This document shows positions 34,301-44,400 of a stretch of 64,000 nucleotides of DNA, one piece after another. Each line of letters starts with the position of its first letter. Within the stretch, counting starts at the first letter, position 1. Made by a program: the position numbers and the translations under genes. The notes beneath the pieces were generated by a model, which saw nothing but the letters and a program-made list of their open reading frames with translations, searched no databases and was not told the origin of the DNA. Where the stretch lies: NCBI RefSeq assembly GCF_000716785.1, contig NZ_JNYY01000001.1:496001-560000 (forward strand), written 5' to 3'. Source of the DNA: Amycolatopsis vancoresmycina. GTDB taxonomy: Bacteria; Actinomycetota; Actinomycetes; Mycobacteriales; Pseudonocardiaceae.

Positions 34301-37300
34301 CAGCACCATGAACAGCGTGCACCCCTGCTCCCGAGCGAGGTCGTTCAGCGCGTCGCGCAGCCCGGCGCCGAGGCGGAAGTCGAACACGCCGCCGCGGTGG
34401 CCGGTGTCCGCGCGGCGCGGCCGGTCCAGCGGGAGTTCCAGCAGTTCGGGGCTGCCCTCCAGGGCGTCGCGCCAGTAGGCGAGCTGACGGGCCAGTGCGC
34501 CGTCCGGGTCGCCTTCGTCCCCGAGGGATTCCCGTTGCCACAACGCGTAGTCCGCGTACTGGACGGGCAGCGGCGACCACTGCGGGGCCGTGCCGGCCAG
34601 GCGGGCTTCGTAGGCGGCACCCAGGTCGCGGGCGAACGGGGCCAGCGACCAGCCGTCACAGGCGATGTGGTGGAACACCACGACCAGGACGTGCTCCTCC
34701 GGCGCGACGCGGGCCAGGTGCGCCCGCAGCGGCAACTCGGTGGTCAGGTCGAAACCCCGGTCGCACCACTCTTCGAGGGTCCGTTCGAGGTCGCCGGGCT
34801 CGGTGACCGTCAAGCCGGGCTCGGCGTCGAGGATCACCTGACGCGGTTCGCCGTCCACCTCCGGGTAGACCGTGCGCAGGGCCTCGTGCCGCCCGGTGAC
34901 GTCGGCCAGCGCCAGGCGCAGCGCGTCGACGTCGAGCGCGCCGGTCAGCCGCAGCGCGAAGGGCAGGTTGTACGTCGAATCGGGGCCCGCCAGCCGGTTG
35001 AGGAACCACAGCCGCTGCTGGGCGAACGACAGCGGCAGCACGTCCGGGCGCGGCCCGCCGAGCAGGGCCGGGCGGGCCGTCGCGCGGCCGGCCGCGGACA
35101 GCAGCGCCGCGAGCCCGGCGACGGTCGGCGCCTCGAACAGCGCCCGCACCGGCAGGTCGGCGCCGAACGCCGACCGGATCCGGGTCACCAGCCGCGTGGC
35201 CAGGAGCGAATGCCCGCCGAGGGCGAAGAAGTCGTCGTCGATGCCGATGGGTGACACCGAGAGCAGGCCGGAGAACAGGTCCGCCAGCACCCGCTCCTCC
35301 GGGGTGCGCGGTGTCCGCGAGGCCGCCGAGCCGGTGAAGTCCGGTGCGGGCAACGCCTTGCGGTCGAGTTTCCCGTTGGTGTTCAACGGGATCTCCGCGA
35401 GCACCACGACCGCCGCCGGCACCATGTAGTCCGGCAGGGACCGGCCGGTGAACGTCCGCAGCTCGCCGGAGTCGACGTCGGCGCCGTCGGCCGGCACCAC
35501 GTACGCGACCAGGCGCGGATCGCCCGGCCGGTCCTCCCGCGCGATCACCGCGGCCTGCGCCACCGCCGGGTGGCCGGTGAGCACCGCTTCGATTTCGCCC
35601 GGCTCGATCCGGAACCCGCGGATCTTGACCTGGTCGTCGGTGCGGCCGAGGTACTCGAGGGTGCCGCCGGCCTGCCAGCGCACCAGGTCCCCGGTCCGGT
35701 ACATCCGCGTGCCGGGCTCGCCGAACGGGTCGGCGACGAACCGCGCGGCCGTCAGGTCCGGCCGGCCGAAGTAGCCGCGGGCCAGCACCGCGCCCGCCAG
35801 GTACAGCTCGCCCGGGACGCCGGGCGGCACCGGCTGCAGCTGCGGGCTCAGCACGTAGGCTCGTGTGTTGGCCAGCGGGCGGCCCAGCGAAACCGTGGTT
35901 CCCGCGTCGATCCGGCCGGCCAGAGTGTCCACAGTGCACTCGGTGGGCCCGTAGTAGTTGTAGGCGGCGGTCCGCGGCGCCGCGGCCACCTCCGACCACA
36001 GGGCCGCGTCGATGGCTTCGCCGCCGAGCGACAGGATCGCCGGTGCGTGCCGGGGGTCGTCGAGCAGCCCGGCGGCCAGCAGCGGTTTGGCGTAGGACGG
36101 CGTCACGTCGAGGAAGTCGATCCGGTTCGCCACGGTGTAGGCGACCAGCTCGTCGGCGTCGGCGCGCACCTCTTCGCTGATGACGTGCAGGGTGTGCCCG
36201 TCGAGCAGCCACAGCAGCTCGTCCCACGAGGTGTCGAAGGAGAACGACGCCGTGATCGCCACCTGCACCGGCCGGACGCGCTGCGCCAGCGGCGCCATCA
36301 GCGTGGTCCGGTGCTCGTGCAGCAGGTTGGCCACGCTCCGGTGTTCCACCACGACGGCCTTGGGCCGCCCGGTGGAGCCGGAGGTGTAGATCAGGTAGGC
36401 GGGGTGCCCCGGCAGCAGGGGCCGGACGCGGCCGGCCTGGTCGAGCGCCCAGTCGTCCGCGGCCAGGACGTCCTCGTCCAGCTCGGTCAGGACGACGGCG
36501 GGAGCGGCGTCTTCGAGCATCGCGGCGACGCGGTCGCCCGGCATCGCCGGGTCGATCGGCAGGTAGGCCGCGCCCGCCTTGAGCACGCCGAGGATCGCGA
36601 CGACGAAGTCCGTGGTGCGCGGCAGGATCAGCGCGACCCGGTCCTCCGGGCCGACGCCGGCCCCGGCGAGGTGCCGGGCGAGCCGGTTCGCGCGGGCGTC
36701 GAGCTCGGCGTAGGTGTACCGGCCGTCCCGGGCCACCAGCGCGAGTTCGTCCGGGGTGCGGGCGACCTGGCGTTCGAACAGCTCCGGCACGGTCACCGCG
36801 TCGAACGCGGCGGCGGTGTCGTTCCAGCCGTCGAGGACCTGCCACCGCTCTTCGGCGGTCAGCAGCTCGCCCCGGCCGAGCTCGGTCTCCGGCGCGGCGG
36901 CGAACCCGGCGAGCAGCGTCTCGAAGTGCCCGAGGAGCCGGTCGGCGGTCGCTTCGTCGAACAGGTCGGTGTTGTACTCCAGCCGGCACAGCAGGCGGTC
37001 GTCGCGGTGGAAGACGTCCAGGGCGAGGTCGACCTGGGCGGTGCCGAGGCCGGTGTCGTCGCGCTCCCGCACCGCGAGGCCGCTCATGCCCGGCGGGGTG
37101 TCCTTGATGTTGAGCAGGTTGAACATCACCTGGAACAGCGGGTTGCGGCCGGGGTCGCGCTGCGGGTTCACCGCTTCGACGAGCCGGTCGAACGGGACGT
37201 CCTGGTGGGCGAACGCGCCCATCGCCGTCTCCCGGACCCGGCCCAGCAGCTCGGCGAAGGGCAGCCGGGGGTCCAGCTCGGTGCGCAGCACCAGCGTGTT

Positions 37301-40300
37301 GACGAAGAACCCGACCATCTTCTCCAGCTCGACCTCGGTGCGGCCGGCGACCGGGGTGCCGATGCAGAGGTCCGTCGCCCCGGTGTAGCGGTGCAGCAGG
37401 GCCTGGAACGCGCCGAGCAGGGTCATGTAGAGCGTGACGTCGTGGTCGCGGCCGAGCCGTTCGAGGTCCGCCCGCAGGCCGGCGGGCAGCCACCGGTCGG
37501 CGATCGCGCCGTGGTGGGTCTGCACCCGCGGCCGCGGCCGGTCGGTCGGCAGTTCGAGGGCGGTGGGCGCGCCCGCCAGCCGTCCGGTCCAGTAGGCGAG
37601 CCCCGCCTCGAGGGATTCGCCCAGGTGGTCCCGTTGCCAGAGCGTGTAGTCGCCGTACTGGACGGGCGGCTCGGGCAGCGGCGAGGGCTGATCGGCCAGG
37701 AAGGCGTTGTACAACTGGCCGAGCTCGTCGAAGAGGATGTCCAGCGACCAGCCGTCGACGATGATGTGGTGCATGCACAGCGCGAACACGTGCCGGTTTT
37801 CGCCGGTGCGGAACAGCGTCGCGCGGACCAGCGGGCCGGCGGCGAGGTCGAACGGGCGGCGCAGGTCGGCCTGCAGCGCGCCGGGCAGGTCGGCCTCGCC
37901 GACGTCGATCACGGGGATGTCGACCGGGGTGGCCGGCAGGACCACCTGGACCGGCTCGCCGTCGTGCTCGGGCAGCACGGTCCGCAGGACCTCGTGCCGC
38001 CGGACGACCTCGGTGAGGGCGGCCCGCAGCGTTTCGACGTCGAGTTCGCCGTCGATGTCCAACGCCAGCGGGATGGCGTAGGCGGAGTCGGCGCCGGCGC
38101 GTTCGAGGAACCACAGCCGCCGCTGCACGAACGCGGCCGGGATGGGCCCGTCGCGGTCCGGCCGGGCGGTGATGCCGGCCCGCCGTCCGGTGCCGGTGGC
38201 GCCGACGACGCGGGCGAGCTCGGCGACGGTGGGGTTGTCGAGCACGGTGCGGATCGCGATCTCCGTCTCGAACCGCACGCGCAGCCGGGACGTGAGCTGG
38301 GTGGCCAGCAGCGAATGCCCGCCCAGGTCGAAGAAGTTGTCGTGGATGCCCACGCTCGTCACGCCGAGCAGTTCCCGCCACAGTTCGGCGATCGCCGACT
38401 CGGTGTCGTCGCGCGGGAGGTCCGCCGGCGCGGCGTCCGCTTCGACGGCGTCCTCGACCTCGGGGGCCGGGACGGCGGCGGCGCGGGGTTCCTCGTCCAG
38501 GGCCCACCAACGGCCGCCGCGCCAGGTGTGGACGGCGACGTCGGCGAACGGCGGTTGCGCCGGCGGCGGGCCGTCGTCGAGGTCGTACACCGTGACCGGC
38601 CCGTTCTGGCGCAGGTCCGTCACCAGCGCGTCGTCGAGGAGGCCGTGGCCGAGCAGGACCAGGCGCACGCCGGCGGTGGCGGCGTCGGCCGCCAGCCGGG
38701 CGAGGCCGGCTCGGATGTCCGGGTCCGGCCCGACCGCCACCACGACCGCGGGCGAGACGGCCCCCGCCGTCCCGGCCAGCGCTTCGTCCACAGTGGACGC
38801 CGTGACGGTCGACGGCGGGGTCGTCATGGCGGGCACCAGCTCGGGCGCCGGGACTTCCCCGACGGTGACGATCACGTCGTGCCGTCGGGCGGTGGCCGAC
38901 GGCGAGGTCGCCCAGCGGCGCCCGGTTTCGCAGTCGATGGCTTCGAACGGGTGCGGCGGCAGCGCGCAGCGGACCTTCTCGTCGGTCAGGTCTTCGACCG
39001 GGATGTCGAACCCGCGTTCCCACAGCGCGCCCAGCGCGGCCAGGAGGTTCTCCTCATCGCTGTCTTCGGCCCGCCGGGTCAGCGGCACGGCCAGGTGCGC
39101 CGGCGTCCACGCCGGGTGTGCGCGCAGCATGCGGGTCATCGTCTGGCCGGGGCCGAGTTCGACGAACACCCGGCACGAGCTGCCCAGGAGGGTTTCGACG
39201 TCGTCGGCCAGCCGGACGGTGCCCGCGGCGTGGTCGGCCCAGTAGTCACCGCGGGCGACGGCCGCGGGATCGGCCCAGCCGCCGGTGAGGTTGGACAGGT
39301 ACGGCAGGGACGGCGTCGTGGTCGGGATCTCCGCCACGACACGGCCCAGCCGGTCGGCGGCCGGTCGGACCGCCGCCGTGTGGTAGGCCCCGCCGAGGTC
39401 CAGCACGCGGTCGCCGAAGCCCTCGGTGCGCAGTTGGTCGATCAGCTCGATCGGGCCGGCCAGCACCGAGTAGCGCGGCGCTTCGATGGCCACGGCCAGC
39501 CCGGGCCGGGTGGCGAGCAGTTCCCGCACCTGCTCGGGCGGGCCCTGCACGGCGAGCATCCGGCCGGGCTCGACGTCGTCGAGGATGGTGCCGCGGGCGT
39601 GCACGACCCGCAGCGCGTCCGACGGCGTCCACAGCCCGGCGACGGCCGCAGCGACGCATTCGCCGGCGCTGTGGCCGAGCATCGCCTTCGGTTCGAGGCC
39701 GAATTCCTGCAGCTGGCGGGCGAAGGCGAAGCCGATGGCGAACAGGGCGAGCTGTTCGTGGACGAGCGTGCGCAGCCACTCGACGTGGTCGCCGGGACGC
39801 AGGACGGTGGCGATGTCGATGCCGAACTTGGCGCGCGTCTCCGCGGCGAGGCCGTCGAACACCTCGCGGAAGACCGGCAGCGTGCGGTGCGCGGCCCCGC
39901 CGAACCCGGCGCGCAGCACGCTGGTGCCGGGGAACAGGAACGCGGTGTCCCGCTCGGCGGACACCTGCGAAACCGGCTCGTCCGTACGCAGGACTTCGGC
40001 CGCCTGGGCGCGGTCGGCCGCCACGACGGCGCTGCGGTGCGGGAACTGCCGCCGCCCGGCCGCCAGGGTGTAGGCGACGTCGTCGAGGGCGTCCTCACCG
40101 GCTTCGAGGTGGTCGGCGAGCTCGGTGCGGATCGTGCGCACAGCGGCCGGCGTCGACCCCGACACGCAGAACACGCGGGGCCGCGTGCGGCTCGTCCGGC
40201 TCGGCGCGGTGGGCGGGGACTCCAGGATGACGTGGGCGTTGGTGCCGCCGACGCCGAACGCGCTGACCCCGGCCAGCACCGCGCCCTCGGCGGGCAGCGG

Positions 40301-41479
40301 GGCGAGCTCGGTGGCGATCCGGAACGGCGAGGAGTCCAGTTCCAGGCCCGGGTTCGGGGTCCGGTAGTGCAGGGTCGGCACCAGCTCGCGGTGCTTCAGC
40401 ATCAGCGCCGCCTTGATCAGCCCCGCGGCGCCCGCGGCGGCCCCGGTGTGGCCGATGTTGCTCTTCACCGCGCCGAGCCAGCAGAACCCGACGGCGTCGG
40501 TGGCCTCGCGGAAGGCCGCGGTCAGGGCGGCGACCTCGATCGGGTCGCCGACCCGGGTCGCGGTGCCGTGCGCTTCGACGTAGGCGATGTCGGCGGCGTC
40601 CACCCCGGCCTGCGCCTGCGCGAACCGGATCACGTCCCGCTGCCCGTCGAACGAGGGCGCGGTGTAGCCGATCTTCGTGCCGCCGTCGTTGTTGAGCGCC
40701 GAACCGCGGATGACGGCGACGATCCGGTGGCCGTCGGCGAGCGCGTCTTCGAGGCGCCGCAGCACGACCACGGCGACGCCGCTGCTGCCGACGGTGCCGC
40801 TGGCCGCGGCGTCGAACGGGCGGCAGTGGCCGTCGGCGGATTCGATGTAGCCCTCTTCGTGGAGGTAGCCGGTGGCCTGGGGCAGCCACAGCGAAGCCCC
40901 GCCGGCGAGTGCGGCGTCGCATTCGTAGTTGAGCAGGCTCTGCGCGGCCTGGTGGACGGCGACCAGCGACGTCGAGCAGGCCGACTGCACGGTCATCGCC
41001 GGGCCGCGCAGCCCCAGCTTGTAGGCGACGCGGGTGGCGATGTAGTCCTTGTCGTAGTCGATCATCCGGGACAGGCCGTCGCCGTTGCCCTGCAGCGCCG
41101 GGTTCATCATGTCGCAGCCGGCGTAGACGCCGACCCAGCCGTCGAACCGCCGGGGGTCGAGGCCGGCGTCGTCGAGCGCGGCGGACGACGACTCGAGGAA
41201 CACCCGCTGCTGCGGGTCCATGGCCGCGGCTTCGGCCGGGCTGTAGCCGAAGAACCGCCGGTCGAAGCACTCGCCGCCGGCCAGCACGCCCCGGGCGGGG
41301 ACGTACCGGGGGTGCCGGGCCAGCGCGGGGTCCACCCCGGCGGCGACCAGCGTCGGCAGGTCGAACCGGGTGATGCCTTCGACCCCGGCGCGCAGGTTGC
41401 GCCAGTACTGCCCGGCGTTCTCCGCGCCCGGCAGCCGGCAGGCCAGCCCGACGATCGCGATCGCGTTGCTCTCGGTCAT
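31316..41479 (-). CDS. Hybrid PKS/NRPS: KS-AT-T-C-A-T-C-A-T-TE (termination protein)
   Basis: 3387 aa from the ATG at 41479 (ATGA overlap with the upstream synthetase). KS: QSACSTS with C168, EAHGTAT with H304, KSNIGHTG. AT: LGHSAGE with S604, but GAYHT where HAFH or YASH normally reports the extender unit. About 190 residues of linker with no ketoreductase motif lead to a carrier (GGHSL, S1056). C1 has HHIIVDG (1237-1243). A1 gives the hand-read code D-T-D-D-S-G-Y-V-D-K, with acidic residues at two pocket positions, which suggests a basic amino acid. After T and C2 (HHIACDG), A2 reads D-A-L-H-I-G-V-V-Y-K (unassigned). The third carrier precedes a type I thioesterase (GWSAGG, ~3247). The protein adds one ketide and two residues, then releases the product. 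Confidence 0.93.
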   Translation of the reverse strand: MTESNAIAIVGLACRLPGAENAGQYWRNLRAGVEGITRFDLPTLVAAGVDPALARHPRYVPARGVLAGGECFDRRFFGYSPAEAAAMDPQQRVFLESSSAALDDAGLDPRRFDGWVGVYAGCDMMNPALQGNGDGLSRMIDYDKDYIATRVAYKLGLRGPAMTVQSACSTSLVAVHQAAQSLLNYECDAALAGGASLWLPQATGYLHEEGYIESADGHCRPFDAAASGTVGSSGVAVVVLRRLEDALADGHRIVAVIRGSALNNDGGTKIGYTAPSFDGQRDVIRFAQAQAGVDAADIAYVEAHGTATRVGDPIEVAALTAAFREATDAVGFCWLGAVKSNIGHTGAAAGAAGLIKAALMLKHRELVPTLHYRTPNPGLELDSSPFRIATELAPLPAEGAVLAGVSAFGVGGTNAHVILESPPTAPSRTSRTRPRVFCVSGSTPAAVRTIRTELADHLEAGEDALDDVAYTLAAGRRQFPHRSAVVAADRAQAAEVLRTDEPVSQVSAERDTAFLFPGTSVLRAGFGGAAHRTLPVFREVFDGLAAETRAKFGIDIATVLRPGDHVEWLRTLVHEQLALFAIGFAFARQLQEFGLEPKAMLGHSAGECVAAAVAGLWTPSDALRVVHARGTILDDVEPGRMLAVQGPPEQVRELLATRPGLAVAIEAPRYSVLAGPIELIDQLRTEGFGDRVLDLGGAYHTAAVRPAADRLGRVVAEIPTTTPSLPYLSNLTGGWADPAAVARGDYWADHAAGTVRLADDVETLLGSSCRVFVELGPGQTMTRMLRAHPAWTPAHLAVPLTRRAEDSDEENLLAALGALWERGFDIPVEDLTDEKVRCALPPHPFEAIDCETGRRWATSPSATARRHDVIVTVGEVPAPELVPAMTTPPSTVTASTVDEALAGTAGAVSPAVVVAVGPDPDIRAGLARLAADAATAGVRLVLLGHGLLDDALVTDLRQNGPVTVYDLDDGPPPAQPPFADVAVHTWRGGRWWALDEEPRAAAVPAPEVEDAVEADAAPADLPRDDTESAIAELWRELLGVTSVGIHDNFFDLGGHSLLATQLTSRLRVRFETEIAIRTVLDNPTVAELARVVGATGTGRRAGITARPDRDGPIPAAFVQRRLWFLERAGADSAYAIPLALDIDGELDVETLRAALTEVVRRHEVLRTVLPEHDGEPVQVVLPATPVDIPVIDVGEADLPGALQADLRRPFDLAAGPLVRATLFRTGENRHVFALCMHHIIVDGWSLDILFDELGQLYNAFLADQPSPLPEPPVQYGDYTLWQRDHLGESLEAGLAYWTGRLAGAPTALELPTDRPRPRVQTHHGAIADRWLPAGLRADLERLGRDHDVTLYMTLLGAFQALLHRYTGATDLCIGTPVAGRTEVELEKMVGFFVNTLVLRTELDPRLPFAELLGRVRETAMGAFAHQDVPFDRLVEAVNPQRDPGRNPLFQVMFNLLNIKDTPPGMSGLAVRERDDTGLGTAQVDLALDVFHRDDRLLCRLEYNTDLFDEATADRLLGHFETLLAGFAAAPETELGRGELLTAEERWQVLDGWNDTAAAFDAVTVPELFERQVARTPDELALVARDGRYTYAELDARANRLARHLAGAGVGPEDRVALILPRTTDFVVAILGVLKAGAAYLPIDPAMPGDRVAAMLEDAAPAVVLTELDEDVLAADDWALDQAGRVRPLLPGHPAYLIYTSGSTGRPKAVVVEHRSVANLLHEHRTTLMAPLAQRVRPVQVAITASFSFDTSWDELLWLLDGHTLHVISEEVRADADELVAYTVANRIDFLDVTPSYAKPLLAAGLLDDPRHAPAILSLGGEAIDAALWSEVAAAPRTAAYNYYGPTECTVDTLAGRIDAGTTVSLGRPLANTRAYVLSPQLQPVPPGVPGELYLAGAVLARGYFGRPDLTAARFVADPFGEPGTRMYRTGDLVRWQAGGTLEYLGRTDDQVKIRGFRIEPGEIEAVLTGHPAVAQAAVIAREDRPGDPRLVAYVVPADGADVDSGELRTFTGRSLPDYMVPAAVVVLAEIPLNTNGKLDRKALPAPDFTGSAASRTPRTPEERVLADLFSGLLSVSPIGIDDDFFALGGHSLLATRLVTRIRSAFGADLPVRALFEAPTVAGLAALLSAAGRATARPALLGGPRPDVLPLSFAQQRLWFLNRLAGPDSTYNLPFALRLTGALDVDALRLALADVTGRHEALRTVYPEVDGEPRQVILDAEPGLTVTEPGDLERTLEEWCDRGFDLTTELPLRAHLARVAPEEHVLVVVFHHIACDGWSLAPFARDLGAAYEARLAGTAPQWSPLPVQYADYALWQRESLGDEGDPDGALARQLAYWRDALEGSPELLELPLDRPRRADTGHRGGVFDFRLGAGLRDALNDLAREQGCTLFMVLQAALAALLTRSGAGTDLPIGSVVAGRHAEELDDLVGMFVNTIVLRTDTSGDPAFRELLGRVKDGALGALVHQDLPFDRLVENLNPARSLAAHPLFQVALVLQNTDGEDLALPGLTARPEAVGAVGAKFDLTVNLGEDGDGIEGAVEYRTDLFDEATAAALADRFTRLLTAATADPGTRVSEFDLLSAADLALVLPPAEVAPVPQRTFPEMFLDAVAAHADAIAVVDDDVEWTYAELDARSGRLAGILVERGVGPEDVVALALPRSAELIASMLAVQRAGGAYLAIDPDYPGKRIAYLLDDAEPALLVSTGAIAADLPAHDRPVVLLESLEPAGPPPAGPRADLQNPAYVIYTSGSTGRPKGVAVTHAGLAALAADQAARFAAGPGDAILQFASPSFDASVLDLAMGLTTGARLVLTAADRRLPGPALTALLNDRAITHLHVPPSVLAFLEPGEVPAGMAVIVGGEAFPADLAARWAPGRLLVNVYGPTEATVYTTASDPLTGEGTPPIGRSVRDTRQYVLDSALRPVPPGVTGELYLAGPGLARGYLGRPGTTAERFVANPFGEPGTRMYRTGDLVRRLRDGNLEYLGRADGQVKVRGFRIETGEVEAVLAEHPDVARAVVVVREDRPGDPRLVAYLVAEAGATPVVREWLVERLPAHLIPSAFVVLDAIPVTPNGKADRAALPAPDVAPAGRAPRTAREVALCGLFAETLGLERVGVDDGFFELGGHSLLAVKLMSRIRTALGADVPVRTLFAAPTPEELAKRLDRDEAPETGREVLLTIRTTGTEPPLFCVHPISGLSWCYTGLLPFLPGRPVYGLQARRTDPPPSLAALVEDYVTQLKTAQPSGPYHLLGWSAGGTIAHAIACRLQRDGEQVRFLALLDSVPGQGEVDREAIAAAIGDDLGATGEDLATLVESGIHTHRLIEQSPPGRYEGNLVYLTAARDESPSAAAWLDHITGELEEYRIDCHHTTMLRQGPLGDIGPIIAAELKRAVS

Positions 41480-44400
41480 GCGGCGTCGCCCATCTTCTCG
41501 GGGCGGCCCGGCCTGGCCCGGCGCGCCCGCGCGCGTTCGGCGCGTCCTCGTACGTCCACTGTGGACGCCTGCGGCGCCGGTCCGGCTTCGAGCGCCTGCG
41601 CCAGCGCGTGCACGGTCGGGTGCTCGAACAGCCGCCGGATCGGCAGGGTGATCGACAGCTCGCGTTCCAGCCGCGAGTGCAGGGCCCCGAGCAGCAGCGA
41701 GTTGCCGCCGAGGTCGAAGAAGTTGTCGTGCGCCCCGACGGCTTCGAGGCCCAGCACGGCCGACCAGACCGCGGCGATCCGCTGTTCGGTCCCGGCTTCG
41801 GGGGCCGTCCAGGCGGTCGCGCCGACGCGGTCTTCGCGGCCCGGGGCCGGCAGCGCGTCGACGTCGAGCTTGCCGCGGTGGTTCAGCGGCAGCGCCGCCA
41901 GCCACACGACGGCGTTGGGCACCATGAACTCCGGCAGCCGCGTCTTCAGCCCGGCCAGCACCGACTGGGTGTCCTGCGCTCCGCCCGGCGGCGCGACGAG
42001 GTAGGCGACCAGCGCGGCGGCGTCGCCGGGGAACCCGCGCACGACGGCCTGGTGGACCAGGGGGTCGAGCTGCAGCTGGGTCTCGATCTCCGCCGGTTCG
42101 ATGCGGTAGCCGCGGATCTTGAGCTGCCGGTCGAGCCGGCCGAGGTACTCGAGGGTGCCGTCGGGCAGCCAGCGGGCCCGGTCGCCGGTGCGGTAGAGCC
42201 AGCCGGGCCGCCCGTCGGGGTCGCGGTCGGTGAACCGTTCGCGGGTCAGGTCGGCGCGGCCCCAGTAGCCCTGGGACACCGTCGCCCCGCCGACGAACAG
42301 CTCGCCGGGCATGCCGGCCGGGCAGCGCTGCCCGGCCGGGTCCAGGACGTAGGCGTGCACGCCGTCGATCGGCCGTCCGACGCAGTTGAGCGCGGTCGCG
42401 GTGGCGACGTCGAGCACGTGGGTGGTGGTGATGTAGGTCTCGGTCGGCCCGTAGGCGTCGCAGACGCCGTACGGGGTTTCCGGCGGGACGGTCGTCAGCG
42501 GCGAGCCGGCGAAGAACAGCCACCGCAGCGACGCGGGCGCGGTGCCCGTGGTCCACAGCGCCTCGGCCAGCGGCGTCGGCGTGAAGAACATCGTCACGTC
42601 CTGTTCGCCCAGCCAGGCGAGCAGCTCCGGCACGACGACGGGACGTTCGTAGGGCAGCAGCTCGGCGCCGCCGCAGAGGGCGGGCCAGACCTCGTACTCG
42701 GTCATGTCGAAGGCGACGCTGTGGATCTGGCTGACGCGGTCGCCGGGCCGGACGCCGAAGGTGTCGACGTGCCACCGGGTGACGTGGGCCAGGCTGGCGT
42801 GGCTGTAGGCGACGCCCTTGGGCTCGCCCGTGGTGCCCGAGGTGTAGAGCACGTAGGCGGTCGAGTCCGGGTCCGGCAGGGCCGCCTCCGCGCGGGCGGT
42901 GACCTCGGGAACCTTGCCGACGTCGACCACCGTGGTGCCCGGCGGGACGGCACCGGCGACGTCGGCGGGCGAGTCGGTCACCACCGCGCACGCGCCGAGG
43001 TCTTCGAGGATGAACCGGATCCGCCCTTCCGGGTACGCCGGGTCCAGCGGGCTGTAGACGAACCCGGCCTTCCACGCGGCCAGCATGGCCACGACGAGGT
43101 CGGCGCCGCGGGGCAGCACCAGCGCGGCCACCGGGCGGTCGCCGGTGGCGTTCGCCCGCAGCACCGAGGCGAGGGCCTCGGCGCGCCGGTCGAGGGCGGC
43201 GTAGCTGAGCACGCCGCGGCCGGTGCGGATGGCCGGGGCGTCCGGCCGGGCGGCGAGTTGCGCGGCGAACAGCGCGGGCACCGTCGTCGCTTCCCCGGCC
43301 GGCGCGGTCTGCTCGAACCCGGCCAGTTCGGCCAGCTCACCGGCGCCGAGCAGGTCCAGCGTGCGCACCGGCTGGTGCACGATCTCGGCGAAGGTGTCGA
43401 CGAACCGGCCGATCCAGGCGGCCATCCGGTGGGCTTCGCCGTCGGTGATCCGGTCGCCGCGGTAGAGGATCGTGCCGTGGAGCCGGCCGTTGCTCTCCTC
43501 GAAGCCGACGGTGAGGCCCAGCTTGGCGGCGTACCCGGCGCCGGTGTGGTCCAGTTCGAGCGGCGTCAGGGCGGCGCCGCCGAGCTCGGTGCGCACCCGG
43601 CCCACGGCCGTCGCGGCCAGCGTCACGTCCGCATACGGCGTCCAGCCCGGCCGCCGCGGCGGCCGCAGCCCGTCGACGACGTCCTCGAACGGCACGCGCT
43701 GGTCGTCGAACGCCGCCAGCGCGGTTTCCCGCACGGTGTGCAGCAGCCCGAGGACGGTGGTCTCGTCGTCGCATTCGGACCGCAGCACGACGGTGTTGAG
43801 GCACGGGCCGAGCAGGTCGGGGAACTCGTCGCGGTTGGCCACCGGGAAGCCGAAGGTGACTTCGTCCTGCCCGGTCCACCGGTGCAGCAGCGCGGCGAGC
43901 GCGGTGGCGGCGACCATGAACCACGAGCACGACATCCGCTGTTCGGCCCGCAGGCGGCGCAGCTGCTGCAGTGCGGCGGGGGACAGCGGGATCGGCACCG
44001 ACCCCGGCTGCGCCTGCCGCAGCGGCGGCGTGAGCGCGGGGAACGCCGGCGCGCCGTCGAGCCGCCGCGTCCACCGGTCCAGGGCCGCCTTACCGGGCGC
44101 ACTCGCGCGTTCGTCGGCCTGGGACAGGGCGAAGTCGCGGAACTGCGCCCGGCCCGACGGGAGGATTTCGGCGAGCGGGCGGCCGGCGAGGTCGCCGATC
44201 CCGTCCAGCACCCGGCCGAGACCGTCGGCCAGGCGCTGGACCCGCGCCGCGGGGTGCCGGTCGCCGCGGTAGGACAGGACGGCGCTGAGCTTCCCGGTCT
44301 CCTCGACGAAGGTGACGGTGAGCCCGAACTTCGTCTCGTGCTCCCACCGGTCGAACGGCCGCGGCGTCATCGTGGCCGGCCCCAGTGCGTGCCCGGTGCT

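Noticed and set aside
35570..42004. A 2144-codon open frame on the plus strand, antisense to the NRPS genes
   Set aside because: Antisense frames stay open in high-G+C coding DNA. Its sequence is rich in Arg/Gly/Pro/Val with no domain, and the minus-strand frame encodes clear NRPS domains.
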